Shown here: positions 6,964 to 16,337 of the stretch, in pieces
Layout of the letters: every line of letters starts with the position of its first letter
Position numbering within the stretch: position 1 is the stretch's first letter
Assembly (NCBI GenBank): GCA_964652075.1
Contig: CAZYZQ010000027.1
Span: 1-22,330, forward strand
Length of the DNA: 22,330 nucleotides
Direction: 5' to 3'
Source: CAZYZQ01 sp964652075
GTDB taxonomy: Bacteria; Bacillota; Clostridia; Oscillospirales; Oscillospiraceae
Notes under the pieces: generated by a model
Database searches by the model: none
The model's input: only the letters and a program-made list of their open reading frames with translations
Told to the model about the DNA's origin: nothing
Made by a program: the position numbers and the translations under genes

Positions 6964-9900
6964 ATGGCAAATTCCGTTAATCTGTTGGAGGTGTTCCCCG
7001 CGTGGGAGCCGGAGGCGCCGCTGCGAGCGGCGCTGGAGACTGCGCGTGTCACGCACGTCGCCATCAGCGCCGAGGCGCGCACGGTGGAGCTGGAGCTGAC
7101 AAGCGCGCAGTACCTGCCCGAGCGGCTGCTGGGCGAGGCGTCGCGCGCGATCTGCCGCGCTTATGGCCTTGCAAAGGTGCTGATTTCACCGGCCTACGCG
7201 CCGGAACTGCTTCCAACCATGGACTTTTCCGACTTAAATCACGTATTTGAACAGCTCCATTCCCCGGCAGCGGCAACGCTGGCCGGGGCAAAATGGCATT
7301 GTCCTGCGCAGGATAAACTGACGCTTCAGCTGCGTGCAAACGGGCGCAAGAATCTGGAGCCGTATCTGCCGCAGGCGCAGGCATGGCTGCAACGGCGTTT
7401 TGGCGTCAGTCCGGAGATTGAAATTCTGGGCGGCGAGACGCAGAGCTATGAGCAGCTGCGCCAGACGGCAGAGGAGCGGCGGCAGGAGATCCTCCGTTCG
7501 ACCGCAAGCCAGACGCCCGCATCGCCCGGCGCGCCGGCGGCAAAGAAAAAAGCGGCCGTGCCGCTTCCCGTGGCGACTGACGTCATCTACGGACACAGCT
7601 TCAAGGGCGAGGTGACGCCGATTTCGGATCTCACGCTCGACATGTTCCGTGTCATCATTGAGGGCGAGATCTTTGCCGTCAACCACAAGGAGCTGAAAAA
7701 GCGCGGCGCGTGGGTCATCAGCTTTGATGTCACCGACTACCACGGCTCCGTGCGCATCAACCAGTTTATGGAGGATGCGAAGGCCAAGCCGATTCTCGAG
7801 GGAATCAAGCCCGGCATGTGGGTGAAGATTCAGGGGAAGATGACCTTTGACCGCTACGACAACGAGACGGTCATGCAGCCGCAGGCCATTATGGTGGGCA
7901 AAAAGCCGCAGCGCGTGGATACCGCGAAGGAGAAACGCGTCGAGCTGCATCTGCACACCACCATGTCCAATATGGACGCGCTGACCGTCACCGGGCAGGC
8001 GGTGGCGCAGGCCGCGAAATGGGGTCACCGCGCCATTGCGATAACCGACCACGGCGTCTGCCACTCGTTCCCGGACGCGATGAAAGCGGCCGGAAAGGCG
8101 AAGGTCGCGGGGACGGATGAAAACATTAAAATCCTGTATGGCTGCGAAGCGTATTTTGTCAACGATGTCGATGAGACGGTCGCCGTACACGGGCCGCTGG
8201 ACGTGCCGCTGACGGGCGAATTTGTGGCCTTCGATCTGGAGACAACCGGCCTGTCGGCGCAGAACGACCGGATCATTGAGATCGGCGCCGTGATTTGGCG
8301 GGACGGAAAGCCTGCCGAGCATTTCCAGAGCTTTGTCGACCCGGAGCGCATGATCTCGCGCGCGACGACAGATCTGACCGGGATCACGGATGACATGATC
8401 GCGGGCGCGCCGAAGATTGAACAGGCCCTGCCGGAATTTCTGGAATTCTGTGCCGGACGGCCGCTGGTTGCGCACAATGCGGCGTTTGACATCGGTTTTG
8501 TCGCCAAAAACTGCGCCCGGCTCGGTCTTTCCTTTACGCCGACCTATGTGGACACGCTGGCGCTGGCGCAGAGCCTGCTGCCCGACCTCAAAAACCACAA
8601 GCTGGACACCGTGGCGGAGGCGCTTGCGCTGCCGGAGTTCAACCATCACCGCGCGGACGACGACGCGCTGACGGCGGCATATCTGCTCGGGAAGTTCTTT
8701 GAAATGCTGGCGCAGCGCGGCATTATACAACTGCAGCAGGTCAATGCCCTGACAGCACAGCTTTGCAGCGGCACGCGGATCAAGGAGCGGCAGACGCGCC
8801 ACATGATCCTGTTTGCCAAGAACCAGACGGGACTGCGGAATCTCTATCGTCTCGTCTCAGATTCCAATCTGAAATATTTCCGCCGCCGCCCGCGCATTCC
8901 AAAGTCGGAGCTGATGAAATGGCGCGAGGGAATTCTGATCGGCTCAGCCTGCGAGGCGGGCGAGCTGTTCCGCGCCATCACGAGCGGGCGGGATGAGGAG
9001 GAGCTGCGGCGCATTGCGTCATTCTATGATTTTCTCGAAATTCAGCCGCTTGCGAACAACGCGTTTATGCTGCGCAACGGGCAGGCGGAGAACGAGGAGC
9101 AGCTGCGCGAGTGGAACCGGACGGTTGTCCGGCTCGGCGAAGCGCTGGGCAAGCCAGTTGTGGCGACCGGCGACGTACATTTTCTCAACCCGGAGGATGA
9201 GATCTTCCGCCATATCCTGCTCGCAACGCATGGCATGAACGACGGCGACAATGAGACGCCGCTCTACTTCCGCACGACGGACGAAATGCTGCGCGAGTTC
9301 TCTTATCTCGGGGAAGAGAAGGCGCATGAGGTTGTTGTGACCAACCCGAATCTGATTGTGGATATGTGCGACACGATCCGCCCGGTGCCGCATGGGCTGT
9401 ATGCCCCGAAGATCGACCGCTCCGCCGAACAGCTCAAGGAGCTGGTCTACGGCAAGATGCATCGGCTCTACGGCGACAATCCGCCGGAGCTTGTAACAAA
9501 ACGCGTTGAGACGGAGTTGGGCGATATCATCCGCTGCCACTACGACGTGATCTACATGTCGGCACAGAAGCTCGTACAGAACTCACTCGAGCATGGCTAT
9601 CTGGTTGGTTCGCGTGGTTCGGTCGGTTCGTCCATTGTGGCCTACATGTCCGGCATCACGGAGGTCAATGCCTTCCCGCCGCACTACCGCTGCCCCAAGT
9701 GCCGGTACGTCACATTTGATGTCCCGGACGAGTGCGCCTGCGGCGCGGATCTGCCGGATCGTGTGTGCCCACAGTGCGGCGCGAACCTCGATAAGGACGG
9801 CTTCAATATTCCGTTTGAGACGTTCCTTGGCTTCGGCGGCGACAAGGTGCCGGATATCGACCTGAACTTCTCCGGCGAATACCAGTCGCGCGCGCACCGC

Positions 9901-11271
9901 TATACCTTTGACCTCTTTGGTGAGAGCCACGTGTTCCGTGCAGGCACAATCGGCACAGTCGCGGAGAAGACGGCGTTCGGCTATGTCAAGAAGTACCTTG
10001 ACGAGCGGGGAAAAACGGTCTCGAAGGCAGAGGAGAACCGGCTGGCGCAGGGCTGCGTCGGCGTCAAGCGCACCTCCGGTCAGCACCCGGGCGGCATGGT
10101 CGTCATTCCGGCAGAAAACGAGATCTACGACTTCTGCCCCGTGCAGCACCCGGCTGATTCGACTGATACCGATATCGTGACGACGCATTTTGAATATCAC
10201 TCTATGGAAGAGAACCTGCTCAAGCTGGACATGCTCGGCCATGATGACCCGACCATGATCCGGATGTTGCAGGATCTGACCCAGATCGACCCGACGAAGA
10301 TTCCGCTTGATGACAAGGACACTATGTCACTGTTTACTTCATCTGCGGTATTGGGTTTTGAAAATGACCCGATTCTCGGGCCGACCGGCGCGGTGGCAAT
10401 TCCGGAGTTCGGCACGTCGTTCACACGCGGAATGCTGATCGACACGCAGCCGACGCAGTTTGACACGCTTTTGCGCCTGTCCGGCTTCTCGCACGGCACG
10501 GACGTTTGGCTCGGCAACGCGCGTGATCTAATCACGTCCGGCACGGCCTCCGTCAACGACGCCATCGGCTGCCGCGACGATATTATGCTCTACTTAATTA
10601 AGTGCGGGATGCCCGAAAAGCGGTCATTCAAGATCATGGAGTCGGTTCGAAAGGGACGCGGCCTGCCGGACGGGGCGGAGGAGGAGATGCTCGCGGCCGG
10701 GGTACCCGAGTGGTACATCGGCTCGTGCAAGAAGATCAAGTACCTGTTCCCGAAGGGGCACGCGGTGGCGTACGTTATGATGGCGTTTCGCATCGCGTGG
10801 TTCAAGGTACACGCGCCGCAGGCATTCTACGCCGCCTACTTCTCCATCCGCGCGGACGCGTTTGACGCGGCGCTCATGTGCCACGGTATCGAGACGGTGA
10901 CCGCGAAAATCAAGGAGATCAGCGGCAACCCGGATGCCGCGGCTGTTGAGAAGGACCAGCTGACGACGTTGGAAGTCGTCTACGAGTTTTACCGGCGCGG
11001 TTATACGTTCACACCGATGGATATCTATACCTCCGACGCGGTCAATTTCAAAGTGACGCCGACGGGCCTGCAGCCGCCGTTTGTGGCGGTGACAGGCCTT
11101 GGCGAGAGCGCCGCGCAGAGCATTGTTGAGTGCCGGGCCGGCAAGCGGTTTTTGGCCATAGATGAGTTTGCCGCTGCATGCCCGAAGGTCTCCAAGACCC
11201 ACATTGAGAACCTGAAGGCGGCCGGCGCGTTCGGCAATTTGCCGGATACGAGTCAGGTATCGCTGTTTTGA
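6964..11271 (+). CDS. polC: DNA polymerase III alpha subunit, PolC type (with 3'-5' exonuclease)
   Basis: Replicative polymerase of low-GC-lineage Gram-positives, 1435 residues, a normal length. Domain order from the N-terminus: PolC N-terminal region; OB fold (about 210-320); PHP domain starting VELHLHTT at 326, interrupted by a DEDD-type proofreading exonuclease with D424 and E426 (FDLETTG), N505/D509 (HNAAFD) and H562/D566; then the second half of PHP. The polymerase core has GSRGSVGSS near 882, four zinc-type cysteine positions in the CPKC (910-913) to CPQC (935-938) region, and the catalytic pair D964/D966 in PDIDLNF. The protein ends QVSLF, a beta-clamp-binding motif like that of Bacillus PolC. 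ATG at 6964 follows AAAGGAGC. No terminator follows. Confidence 0.98.
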   Translation: MANSVNLLEVFPAWEPEAPLRAALETARVTHVAISAEARTVELELTSAQYLPERLLGEASRAICRAYGLAKVLISPAYAPELLPTMDFSDLNHVFEQLHSPAAATLAGAKWHCPAQDKLTLQLRANGRKNLEPYLPQAQAWLQRRFGVSPEIEILGGETQSYEQLRQTAEERRQEILRSTASQTPASPGAPAAKKKAAVPLPVATDVIYGHSFKGEVTPISDLTLDMFRVIIEGEIFAVNHKELKKRGAWVISFDVTDYHGSVRINQFMEDAKAKPILEGIKPGMWVKIQGKMTFDRYDNETVMQPQAIMVGKKPQRVDTAKEKRVELHLHTTMSNMDALTVTGQAVAQAAKWGHRAIAITDHGVCHSFPDAMKAAGKAKVAGTDENIKILYGCEAYFVNDVDETVAVHGPLDVPLTGEFVAFDLETTGLSAQNDRIIEIGAVIWRDGKPAEHFQSFVDPERMISRATTDLTGITDDMIAGAPKIEQALPEFLEFCAGRPLVAHNAAFDIGFVAKNCARLGLSFTPTYVDTLALAQSLLPDLKNHKLDTVAEALALPEFNHHRADDDALTAAYLLGKFFEMLAQRGIIQLQQVNALTAQLCSGTRIKERQTRHMILFAKNQTGLRNLYRLVSDSNLKYFRRRPRIPKSELMKWREGILIGSACEAGELFRAITSGRDEEELRRIASFYDFLEIQPLANNAFMLRNGQAENEEQLREWNRTVVRLGEALGKPVVATGDVHFLNPEDEIFRHILLATHGMNDGDNETPLYFRTTDEMLREFSYLGEEKAHEVVVTNPNLIVDMCDTIRPVPHGLYAPKIDRSAEQLKELVYGKMHRLYGDNPPELVTKRVETELGDIIRCHYDVIYMSAQKLVQNSLEHGYLVGSRGSVGSSIVAYMSGITEVNAFPPHYRCPKCRYVTFDVPDECACGADLPDRVCPQCGANLDKDGFNIPFETFLGFGGDKVPDIDLNFSGEYQSRAHRYTFDLFGESHVFRAGTIGTVAEKTAFGYVKKYLDERGKTVSKAEENRLAQGCVGVKRTSGQHPGGMVVIPAENEIYDFCPVQHPADSTDTDIVTTHFEYHSMEENLLKLDMLGHDDPTMIRMLQDLTQIDPTKIPLDDKDTMSLFTSSAVLGFENDPILGPTGAVAIPEFGTSFTRGMLIDTQPTQFDTLLRLSGFSHGTDVWLGNARDLITSGTASVNDAIGCRDDIMLYLIKCGMPEKRSFKIMESVRKGRGLPDGAEEEMLAAGVPEWYIGSCKKIKYLFPKGHAVAYVMMAFRIAWFKVHAPQAFYAAYFSIRADAFDAALMCHGIETVTAKIKEISGNPDAAAVEKDQLTTLEVVYEFYRRGYTFTPMDIYTSDAVNFKVTPTGLQPPFVAVTGLGESAAQSIVECRAGKRFLAIDEFAAACPKVSKTHIENLKAAGAFGNLPDTSQVSLF

Positions 11272-11282
11272 GACGTTCAGGG

Positions 11283-11311
11283 TTGACACAGACTGCTGGA
11301 TGTGATATGAT
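11283..11311 (+). promoter_or_regulatory. Near-consensus sigma-A promoter for the histidine operon
   Basis: TTGACA (11283-11288) and TATGAT (11306-11311) are separated by exactly 17 bases, with an extended -10 TG at 11303-11304. The -35 box sits only 11 bases after the polC stop. Transcription would start near 11318, leaving a leader of about 36 bases. That is too short for a His T-box or an attenuator, so any histidine control must act at the promoter or on the HisG enzyme. Confidence 0.85.
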
Positions 11312-11353
11312 ACCAGCGATTTAGCGAAGTAAAGAGAGGGGTACTACCGCACC

Positions 11354-12532
11354 ATGAATTATGCCATAGCCACGCCCGAGGGGATGAACGACCGGCTGTT
11401 TGCCGAGTGCGCCGCCTACCGGGCTGTGCAGAATACCGTCACCGGCCTGTTTTCCCATCGCGGTTACAGTGAGGTCACAACGCCGGAGCTGGAGTACTAT
11501 GATGTGCTCCTGCAATCCGGCTCGCCGCTGCCGCAGGAGGAGATGGTCAAGGTGATTGACCGCGCAAGCAGAATCCTGGTCCTTCGCCCGGACAACACCG
11601 CGCCGATTGCGCGGCTCGCCGCAACAAAGCTGCGTGCGCTGCCGCTGCCGCAGCGCCTGTTCTACTGCCAGCACGTCTATCGTTCGGACGACGCACACAA
11701 GGGCGTGCGCACCGACACGTCGCAGTGCGGCGTGGAGCTGATCGGCGCGTCCGGAATCCGGGCGGATCTGGAGGTACTGACGACTGCCGTACAGGCGCTG
11801 CAGGCGCTGGGCATCGAGGATTTCCAGATTGAGCTGGGCCATGCGGGGTTCTTCCCGGCGCTTGCCGCCGAGCTGCACGCGGACGCGGCGCTCGCCCAGC
11901 AGCTGCGCGCCTGCGTGGAACAGAAGAATTTTGCGGCGTATAATGATCTGCTTGCGCCCTACCGCGACACGACCGTCGGCAGGAGCATGGCCCAGCTGGG
12001 CAGGCTCTTTGGCGGCGTGGAGGTATTGCAGGAGGCACGCGCGCTGTGCAGCGGCGCGCCGTGTGTGCAGGCGCTGGACTATCTGGAGGAGCTGTATCAG
12101 GAGCTGGACGCCGCCGGGATCGGCGACAAGATCGTCTTTGATCTGGCGCTTGTGCAGCGGATCGACTACTATACCGGCGTGATCTTCCGTGGCTATGTCC
12201 GCGGTTCAGGACAGACCGTGCTCTCCGGCGGGCGGTATGATACGCTCGCGGGCAAGTTCGGCATGGATGTTCCGGCAACGGGCCTTGCGCTGGATATTGA
12301 GCAGCTCACGCACTGTCTGCCGGTGCAGGAGACGGCGCGGCCCGACACGATCGTCTATTATGCGCGCGGCTGCCTCGGCGGCGCGATGCGGCGCGTGACG
12401 CAGTCCCGGCAGGGCAGCTGTGTCCTCTCCGCGGCCGTCACCGAGAGCGGTGCGGCGGAGGAGGGACGCCGTCTCGGCGCGAAGACGCTTGTCGTCATCA
12501 CCGCAGACGGAGAGAGGAGCGTGGCGCTGTGA
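11354..12532 (+). CDS. hisZ: ATP phosphoribosyltransferase regulatory subunit
   Basis: A histidyl-tRNA-synthetase paralogue that does not charge tRNA. It assembles with short-form HisG and confers activity and histidine feedback on the first step of histidine synthesis. The 392-residue protein opens with the HisZ/HisRS-like TPEGMNDRL and has a class II motif 2 region (YCQHVYRSDDAHKGVRTDTSQCGVELIGA, residues about 99-127). The later glycine-rich YYTGVIFRGYV and SGGRYDTL blocks are also present. HisZ rather than HisRS is supported by the missing anticodon-binding domain and the adjacent short hisG. The ribosome-binding site (GAGAGGGG, 12 bases from the ATG) is weakly placed. The stop overlaps hisG by GTGA. 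Confidence 0.93.
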   Translation: MNYAIATPEGMNDRLFAECAAYRAVQNTVTGLFSHRGYSEVTTPELEYYDVLLQSGSPLPQEEMVKVIDRASRILVLRPDNTAPIARLAATKLRALPLPQRLFYCQHVYRSDDAHKGVRTDTSQCGVELIGASGIRADLEVLTTAVQALQALGIEDFQIELGHAGFFPALAAELHADAALAQQLRACVEQKNFAAYNDLLAPYRDTTVGRSMAQLGRLFGGVEVLQEARALCSGAPCVQALDYLEELYQELDAAGIGDKIVFDLALVQRIDYYTGVIFRGYVRGSGQTVLSGGRYDTLAGKFGMDVPATGLALDIEQLTHCLPVQETARPDTIVYYARGCLGGAMRRVTQSRQGSCVLSAAVTESGAAEEGRRLGAKTLVVITADGERSVAL

Positions 12533-13158
12533 ACGAGAGATTGCGCATTGCGGTCACAAAGGGCCGCCTTTTGACAAAATCAATCCAGCTCTTTGAGAAA
12601 GCCGGGCTGGACTGCGCCGCGCTGAAGGAGGACACGCGCAAGCTCGTCCTCTCCATCGGCAACTACCCGCTCGACGTCGTTCTCGCCAAGGCGCCGGATG
12701 TCATCACCTATGTGACGCACGGCGTGTGCGATATGGGCATCGTCGGGAAAGACACGATTTTAGAGCACGGCGGCAGCTTCTATGAGCAGCTCGACCTCGG
12801 CTACGGCAAGTGCCGCTTTGCGCTGGCTGTCCGTGAGGGCGACGATTTTTACGGTACCTACCGCACACGGCACATTGCGTCGAAGTATCCGAACGTGGCA
12901 AAGGCGTTTTTCGAGAGCAAGGGCATGGATGTCGAGATCATCAAGATTGAAGGTTCCGTGGAGCTGGCCCCGATTCTGGGGCTGGCGGACGGCATTGTCG
13001 ATGTGGTGGAGACGGGCACGACGTTGCGCGAGAACGGTCTTGTACCGATTGAGACGGTCGCGCCGATCTCGGCCCGCCTGATTGTCAACACGGCGAGTAT
13101 GAAGTTATATAAGAATCAGATTCTGGATTTTGTAGAAAAATGCGAGGGAGCGCTATGA
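12529..13158 (+). CDS. hisG: ATP phosphoribosyltransferase catalytic subunit, short form
   Basis: Catalyses the committed step: ATP plus PRPP to phosphoribosyl-ATP. At 209 residues it lacks the C-terminal regulatory domain of long HisG, which fits the hisZ gene immediately upstream. Visible family blocks are LRIAVTKGRL at the N-terminus, GICDMGIVGKD-like VCDMGIVGKD, the EGSVELAPILGLAD stretch, and the PRPP-binding loop VVETGTTLRENG. The start is GTG at 12529, overlapping the hisZ stop, with AGAGGAG about 9 bases upstream. The stop overlaps the hisD start (ATGA). Confidence 0.97.
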   Translation: MNERLRIAVTKGRLLTKSIQLFEKAGLDCAALKEDTRKLVLSIGNYPLDVVLAKAPDVITYVTHGVCDMGIVGKDTILEHGGSFYEQLDLGYGKCRFALAVREGDDFYGTYRTRHIASKYPNVAKAFFESKGMDVEIIKIEGSVELAPILGLADGIVDVVETGTTLRENGLVPIETVAPISARLIVNTASMKLYKNQILDFVEKCEGAL

Positions 13159-14438
13159 TTACAAACTACTGTGTGGCAGACGGCCAGTCCGAGCGCAGGC
13201 TGCTTGCCGGCATGAAGGCCCGCGCCGCCGCCGCCGGCGCGGAGATCACAAAGGCCGCCGCGGCCATCATGGAGGATGTCGCCGCGCGCGGGTATGAGGC
13301 GGTGCGGGAATATTCCCTGAAATTCGACAAGGCGGAGCCGCGCGAGATTTCGCAGGCGGAGCTGGAAGCCGCTGCAAACCGCATCCCGGCGCAGCTGCTG
13401 GCCGCGCTTCGCCGCAGCGCGGAGAATATCCGCGACTATCAGACAAGGCTTCTGGGCGAATCCCGCATTTGGGACAGTCCGGTGCCGGGCGGCAAGGTCG
13501 GGCAGCTGGTGCGCGGCCTGACGCGCGTGGGCATCTATGTGCCCGGCGGCACGGCGGCGTATCCCAGCTCCGTACTTATGAACGCCGTTCCGGCGCGGGC
13601 AGCTGGCGTGGAGGAGATCATCATGGTCACGCCACCCACGGAAAACCTGAACGACGCGGTGCTGGCGGCGGCTTACGTCGCGGGCATCGACCGCGTGATT
13701 GCGCTCGGCGGCGTGCAGGCCGTTGCCGCATTGACCTATGGCGCGGACTGGATTCCGCGTGTGGACAAGCTTGTCGGGCCGGGCAACGCATATGTCGCCG
13801 CGGCGAAGCGGATGGCATTTGGGCAGCTCGACATTGACATGGTGGCCGGGCCGAGCGAGGTGCTGGTGATTGCCGACGAATCGGCCAATCCGACCTATGT
13901 CGCGGCCGACGTGCTCAGCCAGGCCGAACATGACCGTCTGGCGTCCGCTGTGCTGATGACGACCTCGGAGTCGTTTGCGCAGCAGGTGCTCGCCGAGATG
14001 GAGGCGCAGACGAACCGCCTTTCCCGCCGCGAAATCATGCTGGAAAGCCTGCAAAACTACGGCGCAGTCATCGTCTGCCCGGATCTGGATGCGTGCGCAG
14101 AGCTTGCGAATCTGTTTGCACCGGAGCATCTGGAGGTTGTGACGAAAGCGCCGTATGACCTGCTGCCGAAGCTGAAAAATGCGGGCGCGATTTTCCTGGG
14201 CGAGAATACGCCCGAGCCGCTGGGCGATTATATGGCGGGTCCGAGCCACGTGCTCCCGACGTCCGGCACGGCGCGCTTCTTCTCGCCGCTGTCCGCCGAG
14301 AGCTTCCTCAAGCGGACCAGCGTCATTGACTTCAGCCGCGACGCGCTCGCGGCGGTCGCGGACGATATTATCGCGCTGGCAAAGACTGAAAAGCTGACGG
14401 CGCACGCCAATTCGATCGAAGTGAGGTTCCCCAAATGA
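13155..14438 (+). CDS. hisD: Histidinol dehydrogenase
   Basis: Last two oxidations of the pathway, L-histidinol to histidine, NAD- and zinc-dependent. With ATG at 13155 the protein is 427 residues. It shows GGTAAYPSSVLMN, LVGPGNAYVAAAKR, GPSEVLVIADE, the zinc-ligand region LSQAEHD, the catalytic E324-H325 in APEHLE, a further ligand Asp in LGDYMAGPSH, and the C-terminal His in TAHANS. An in-frame ATG at 13140 lies upstream, but GAGGGAG (13144-13150) falls between the two and serves 13155, which also gives the ATGA overlap with hisG. The next gene, hisB, overlaps by four bases. Confidence 0.97.
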   Translation: MITNYCVADGQSERRLLAGMKARAAAAGAEITKAAAAIMEDVAARGYEAVREYSLKFDKAEPREISQAELEAAANRIPAQLLAALRRSAENIRDYQTRLLGESRIWDSPVPGGKVGQLVRGLTRVGIYVPGGTAAYPSSVLMNAVPARAAGVEEIIMVTPPTENLNDAVLAAAYVAGIDRVIALGGVQAVAALTYGADWIPRVDKLVGPGNAYVAAAKRMAFGQLDIDMVAGPSEVLVIADESANPTYVAADVLSQAEHDRLASAVLMTTSESFAQQVLAEMEAQTNRLSRREIMLESLQNYGAVIVCPDLDACAELANLFAPEHLEVVTKAPYDLLPKLKNAGAIFLGENTPEPLGDYMAGPSHVLPTSGTARFFSPLSAESFLKRTSVIDFSRDALAAVADDIIALAKTEKLTAHANSIEVRFPK

Positions 14439-15010
14439 GAGCTGCAACCATTTCGCGTAAGACGAAGGAGACGGAGATCAATCTGACGCTTGCGCTGGAG
14501 CCGGGCGTGTCGGAGATCGATACCGGCATCGGCTTCTTTGACCATATGCTCACCGCGCTGGCCTTCTACGGCCGCTTCACGCTGCACCTTGCCGTCCGCG
14601 GCGATCTGCATGTTGACGGGCACCACACGGTGGAGGATGTCGGCATTGTGCTCGGGCAGGCGCTGGCACAGGCGCTCGGCGATAAGGCTGGCATCCGCCG
14701 CTTTGCGAGCAGCTATGTGCCGATGGACGAGGCACTTTGCTTCTGCGCGCTCGATGTGTCCGGACGGCCGTACCTTGTGTACGACGCGGCGATGCCGCAG
14801 CCTATGATCGGCGGCTACGACAGCTGCCTGACAAAGGAGTTCATGCGTGCGCTTGCCATGAACGCGGGCGTGACGCTGCACCTGCGGTGCCTGTACGGCG
14901 AGAACGCGCACCATATCACAGAGGGCCTGTTCAAGGCGCTCGGCCTCGCGCTGCGCGACGCGGTGCAGGTGGAGGGCAGCGGCGTGACCTCGACAAAGGG
15001 GCTGTTGTAA
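14435..15010 (+). CDS. hisB: Imidazoleglycerol-phosphate dehydratase (monofunctional)
   Basis: Dehydrates imidazole glycerol phosphate to imidazole acetol phosphate, Mn-dependent. The 191-residue length is that of the stand-alone enzyme without the phosphatase domain found in enterobacterial HisB. Metal-binding repeats are visible as DGHHTVEDVGI (about residues 65-75) and NAHHITEGLFKA near the C-terminus, together with TGIGFFDHML and the end STKGLL. Because no phosphatase domain is fused, histidinol-phosphate phosphatase must come from another gene. The start overlaps the hisD stop (ATGA), and the TAA stop shares one base with the hisH ATG. Confidence 0.97.
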   Translation: MRAATISRKTKETEINLTLALEPGVSEIDTGIGFFDHMLTALAFYGRFTLHLAVRGDLHVDGHHTVEDVGIVLGQALAQALGDKAGIRRFASSYVPMDEALCFCALDVSGRPYLVYDAAMPQPMIGGYDSCLTKEFMRALAMNAGVTLHLRCLYGENAHHITEGLFKALGLALRDAVQVEGSGVTSTKGLL

Positions 15011-15621
15011 TGGGTGGTTATCTTGCAGTTGTGGACTATGGCGCTGGCAACCTCCTGAGCGTCACAAAGGCGCTGGAATATCTCGGTTTCTCTGCCCGTG
15101 TCTGCGGCGACGCGGCCGGAATCGACGGTGCGGATGGCGTGATTCTGCCCGGCGTCGGCGCGTTCCCGGATGCGATGGCGCATCTGCGTGCGCGCGGGCT
15201 GGAGCCGGTTCTGTGCCGGAACGCGGAGAAAAAGCCGCTGCTCGGTATCTGCCTTGGAATGCAGATGCTGCTCACCGATTCGGAGGAAGTGCGGCCCTGC
15301 ACGGGGCTTGGCCTGATCCCCGGCCATGTGCGCCGGATCAAGACGGCGCTCAAGCTGCCGCAGATCGGCTGGAACAGCCTGCAGATTGTCAACCCGAACC
15401 CGCTGACCGCGTCGCTGCACGACGGTGACTTCGTCTATTTTGTCCATAGCTATGCGGGCTTTGTGGACGAGGAGGCCGATCTTGCGATGACGACGGACTA
15501 TGGCGTTCCCGTGACGGCCATGGTCGCGCGCGGCAACCTCTTCGGCTGCCAGTTCCATCCGGAAAAATCCGGCGAGCTGGGGCTGACCATCCTGAAACAT
15601 TTTGGAGATCTGACAAGATGA
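15010..15621 (+). CDS. hisH: Imidazole glycerol phosphate synthase, glutaminase subunit
   Basis: Class I glutamine amidotransferase that supplies ammonia to HisF through the synthase tunnel. The 203-residue protein starts VVDYGAGNL and has the oxyanion-region PGVGAFPDAM. The catalytic triad is C81 (GICLGMQML), H183 and E185 (FHPEKSG). The reading frame is open far upstream (to 14737) inside hisB, but family alignment and AAAGGGG (14995-15001) place the start at ATG 15010. The 3' end overlaps hisA by ATGA. hisA, not hisF, comes next, and HisF follows that. Confidence 0.96.
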   Translation: MGGYLAVVDYGAGNLLSVTKALEYLGFSARVCGDAAGIDGADGVILPGVGAFPDAMAHLRARGLEPVLCRNAEKKPLLGICLGMQMLLTDSEEVRPCTGLGLIPGHVRRIKTALKLPQIGWNSLQIVNPNPLTASLHDGDFVYFVHSYAGFVDEEADLAMTTDYGVPVTAMVARGNLFGCQFHPEKSGELGLTILKHFGDLTR

Positions 15622-16337
15622 CGATTTTTCCTGCGATTGATTTGAAGGACGGCCGCTGTGTGCGGCTGTATCAGGGCGACTTTGCCACCGTGCATCAGGT
15701 GGCGGACGACCCGGTTGCGACGGCGGCGCAGTTTGCGGCGGCGGGCGCAAAGTACATCCACATGGTCGATCTCGACGGCGCAAAGGACGGCGCACGCAAA
15801 AACGGCGCGATTGTCCGCGCGGTGGCCGGGCAGTTCGGCCTGAAGGTCGAGTTGGGCGGCGGCATCCGGAGCATGGCTGATCTGGAGGCCGTGTTTGAGA
15901 TGGGCGTCTGGCGCGCGGTGATCGGCTCCGCGGCGGTGTCTGACCCGGATTTTGTCGAAGCGGCAGTCCGGCGTTACGGCGACCGGATTGCCGTCGGCGT
16001 CGATGCAAAGGACGGGATTGTCCGTACAGCCGGGTGGCTGGGCGATTCCGGGCTTGACTATCTGAAATTCGCCCGCGATATGCAGGCGCGCAGTGTGCAG
16101 GCGCTGATTTTCACCGATATCGACACGGACGGCGCGCTCTCCGGCCCCTCTATGGCACGGCTGGCCGCGCTGCGGGAGACTGTCTCGTGTAAAATCACAG
16201 CCAGCGGCGGCGTGAGCTGCAACGCGGATATCTGCGCCCTGCGCGACGCGGGGATGGACGCCGCGATCATCGGCAAGGCGTTCTACGCCGGGACGATCGA
16301 TCTTGCGCAGGCCGTCCGGGACGCGGGGGTGCAGTGA
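15618..16337 (+). CDS. hisA: Phosphoribosylformimino-AICAR-phosphate isomerase (ProFAR isomerase)
   Basis: Amadori rearrangement of ProFAR to PRFAR by a half-barrel-duplicated TIM barrel. The 239-residue protein carries catalytic D8 in FPAIDLKDG and D129 in VGVDAKDG. Its phosphate-binding loops include ELGGGIRS, ITASGGVS and IIGKAFY. The DIDTDGALSGPS block is typical of HisA. The ATG at 15618 overlaps the hisH stop, with TTGGAGA as ribosome-binding site. The protein ends directly at the hisF start. Confidence 0.97.
   Translation: MTIFPAIDLKDGRCVRLYQGDFATVHQVADDPVATAAQFAAAGAKYIHMVDLDGAKDGARKNGAIVRAVAGQFGLKVELGGGIRSMADLEAVFEMGVWRAVIGSAAVSDPDFVEAAVRRYGDRIAVGVDAKDGIVRTAGWLGDSGLDYLKFARDMQARSVQALIFTDIDTDGALSGPSMARLAALRETVSCKITASGGVSCNADICALRDAGMDAAIIGKAFYAGTIDLAQAVRDAGVQ

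Noticed and set aside
7234..8802. A 522-codon open frame on the minus strand inside polC
   Set aside because: It is fully antisense to the conserved PolC OB, PHP and exonuclease domains, with no motif and no ribosome-binding site. GC-biased third positions explain the lack of stops.
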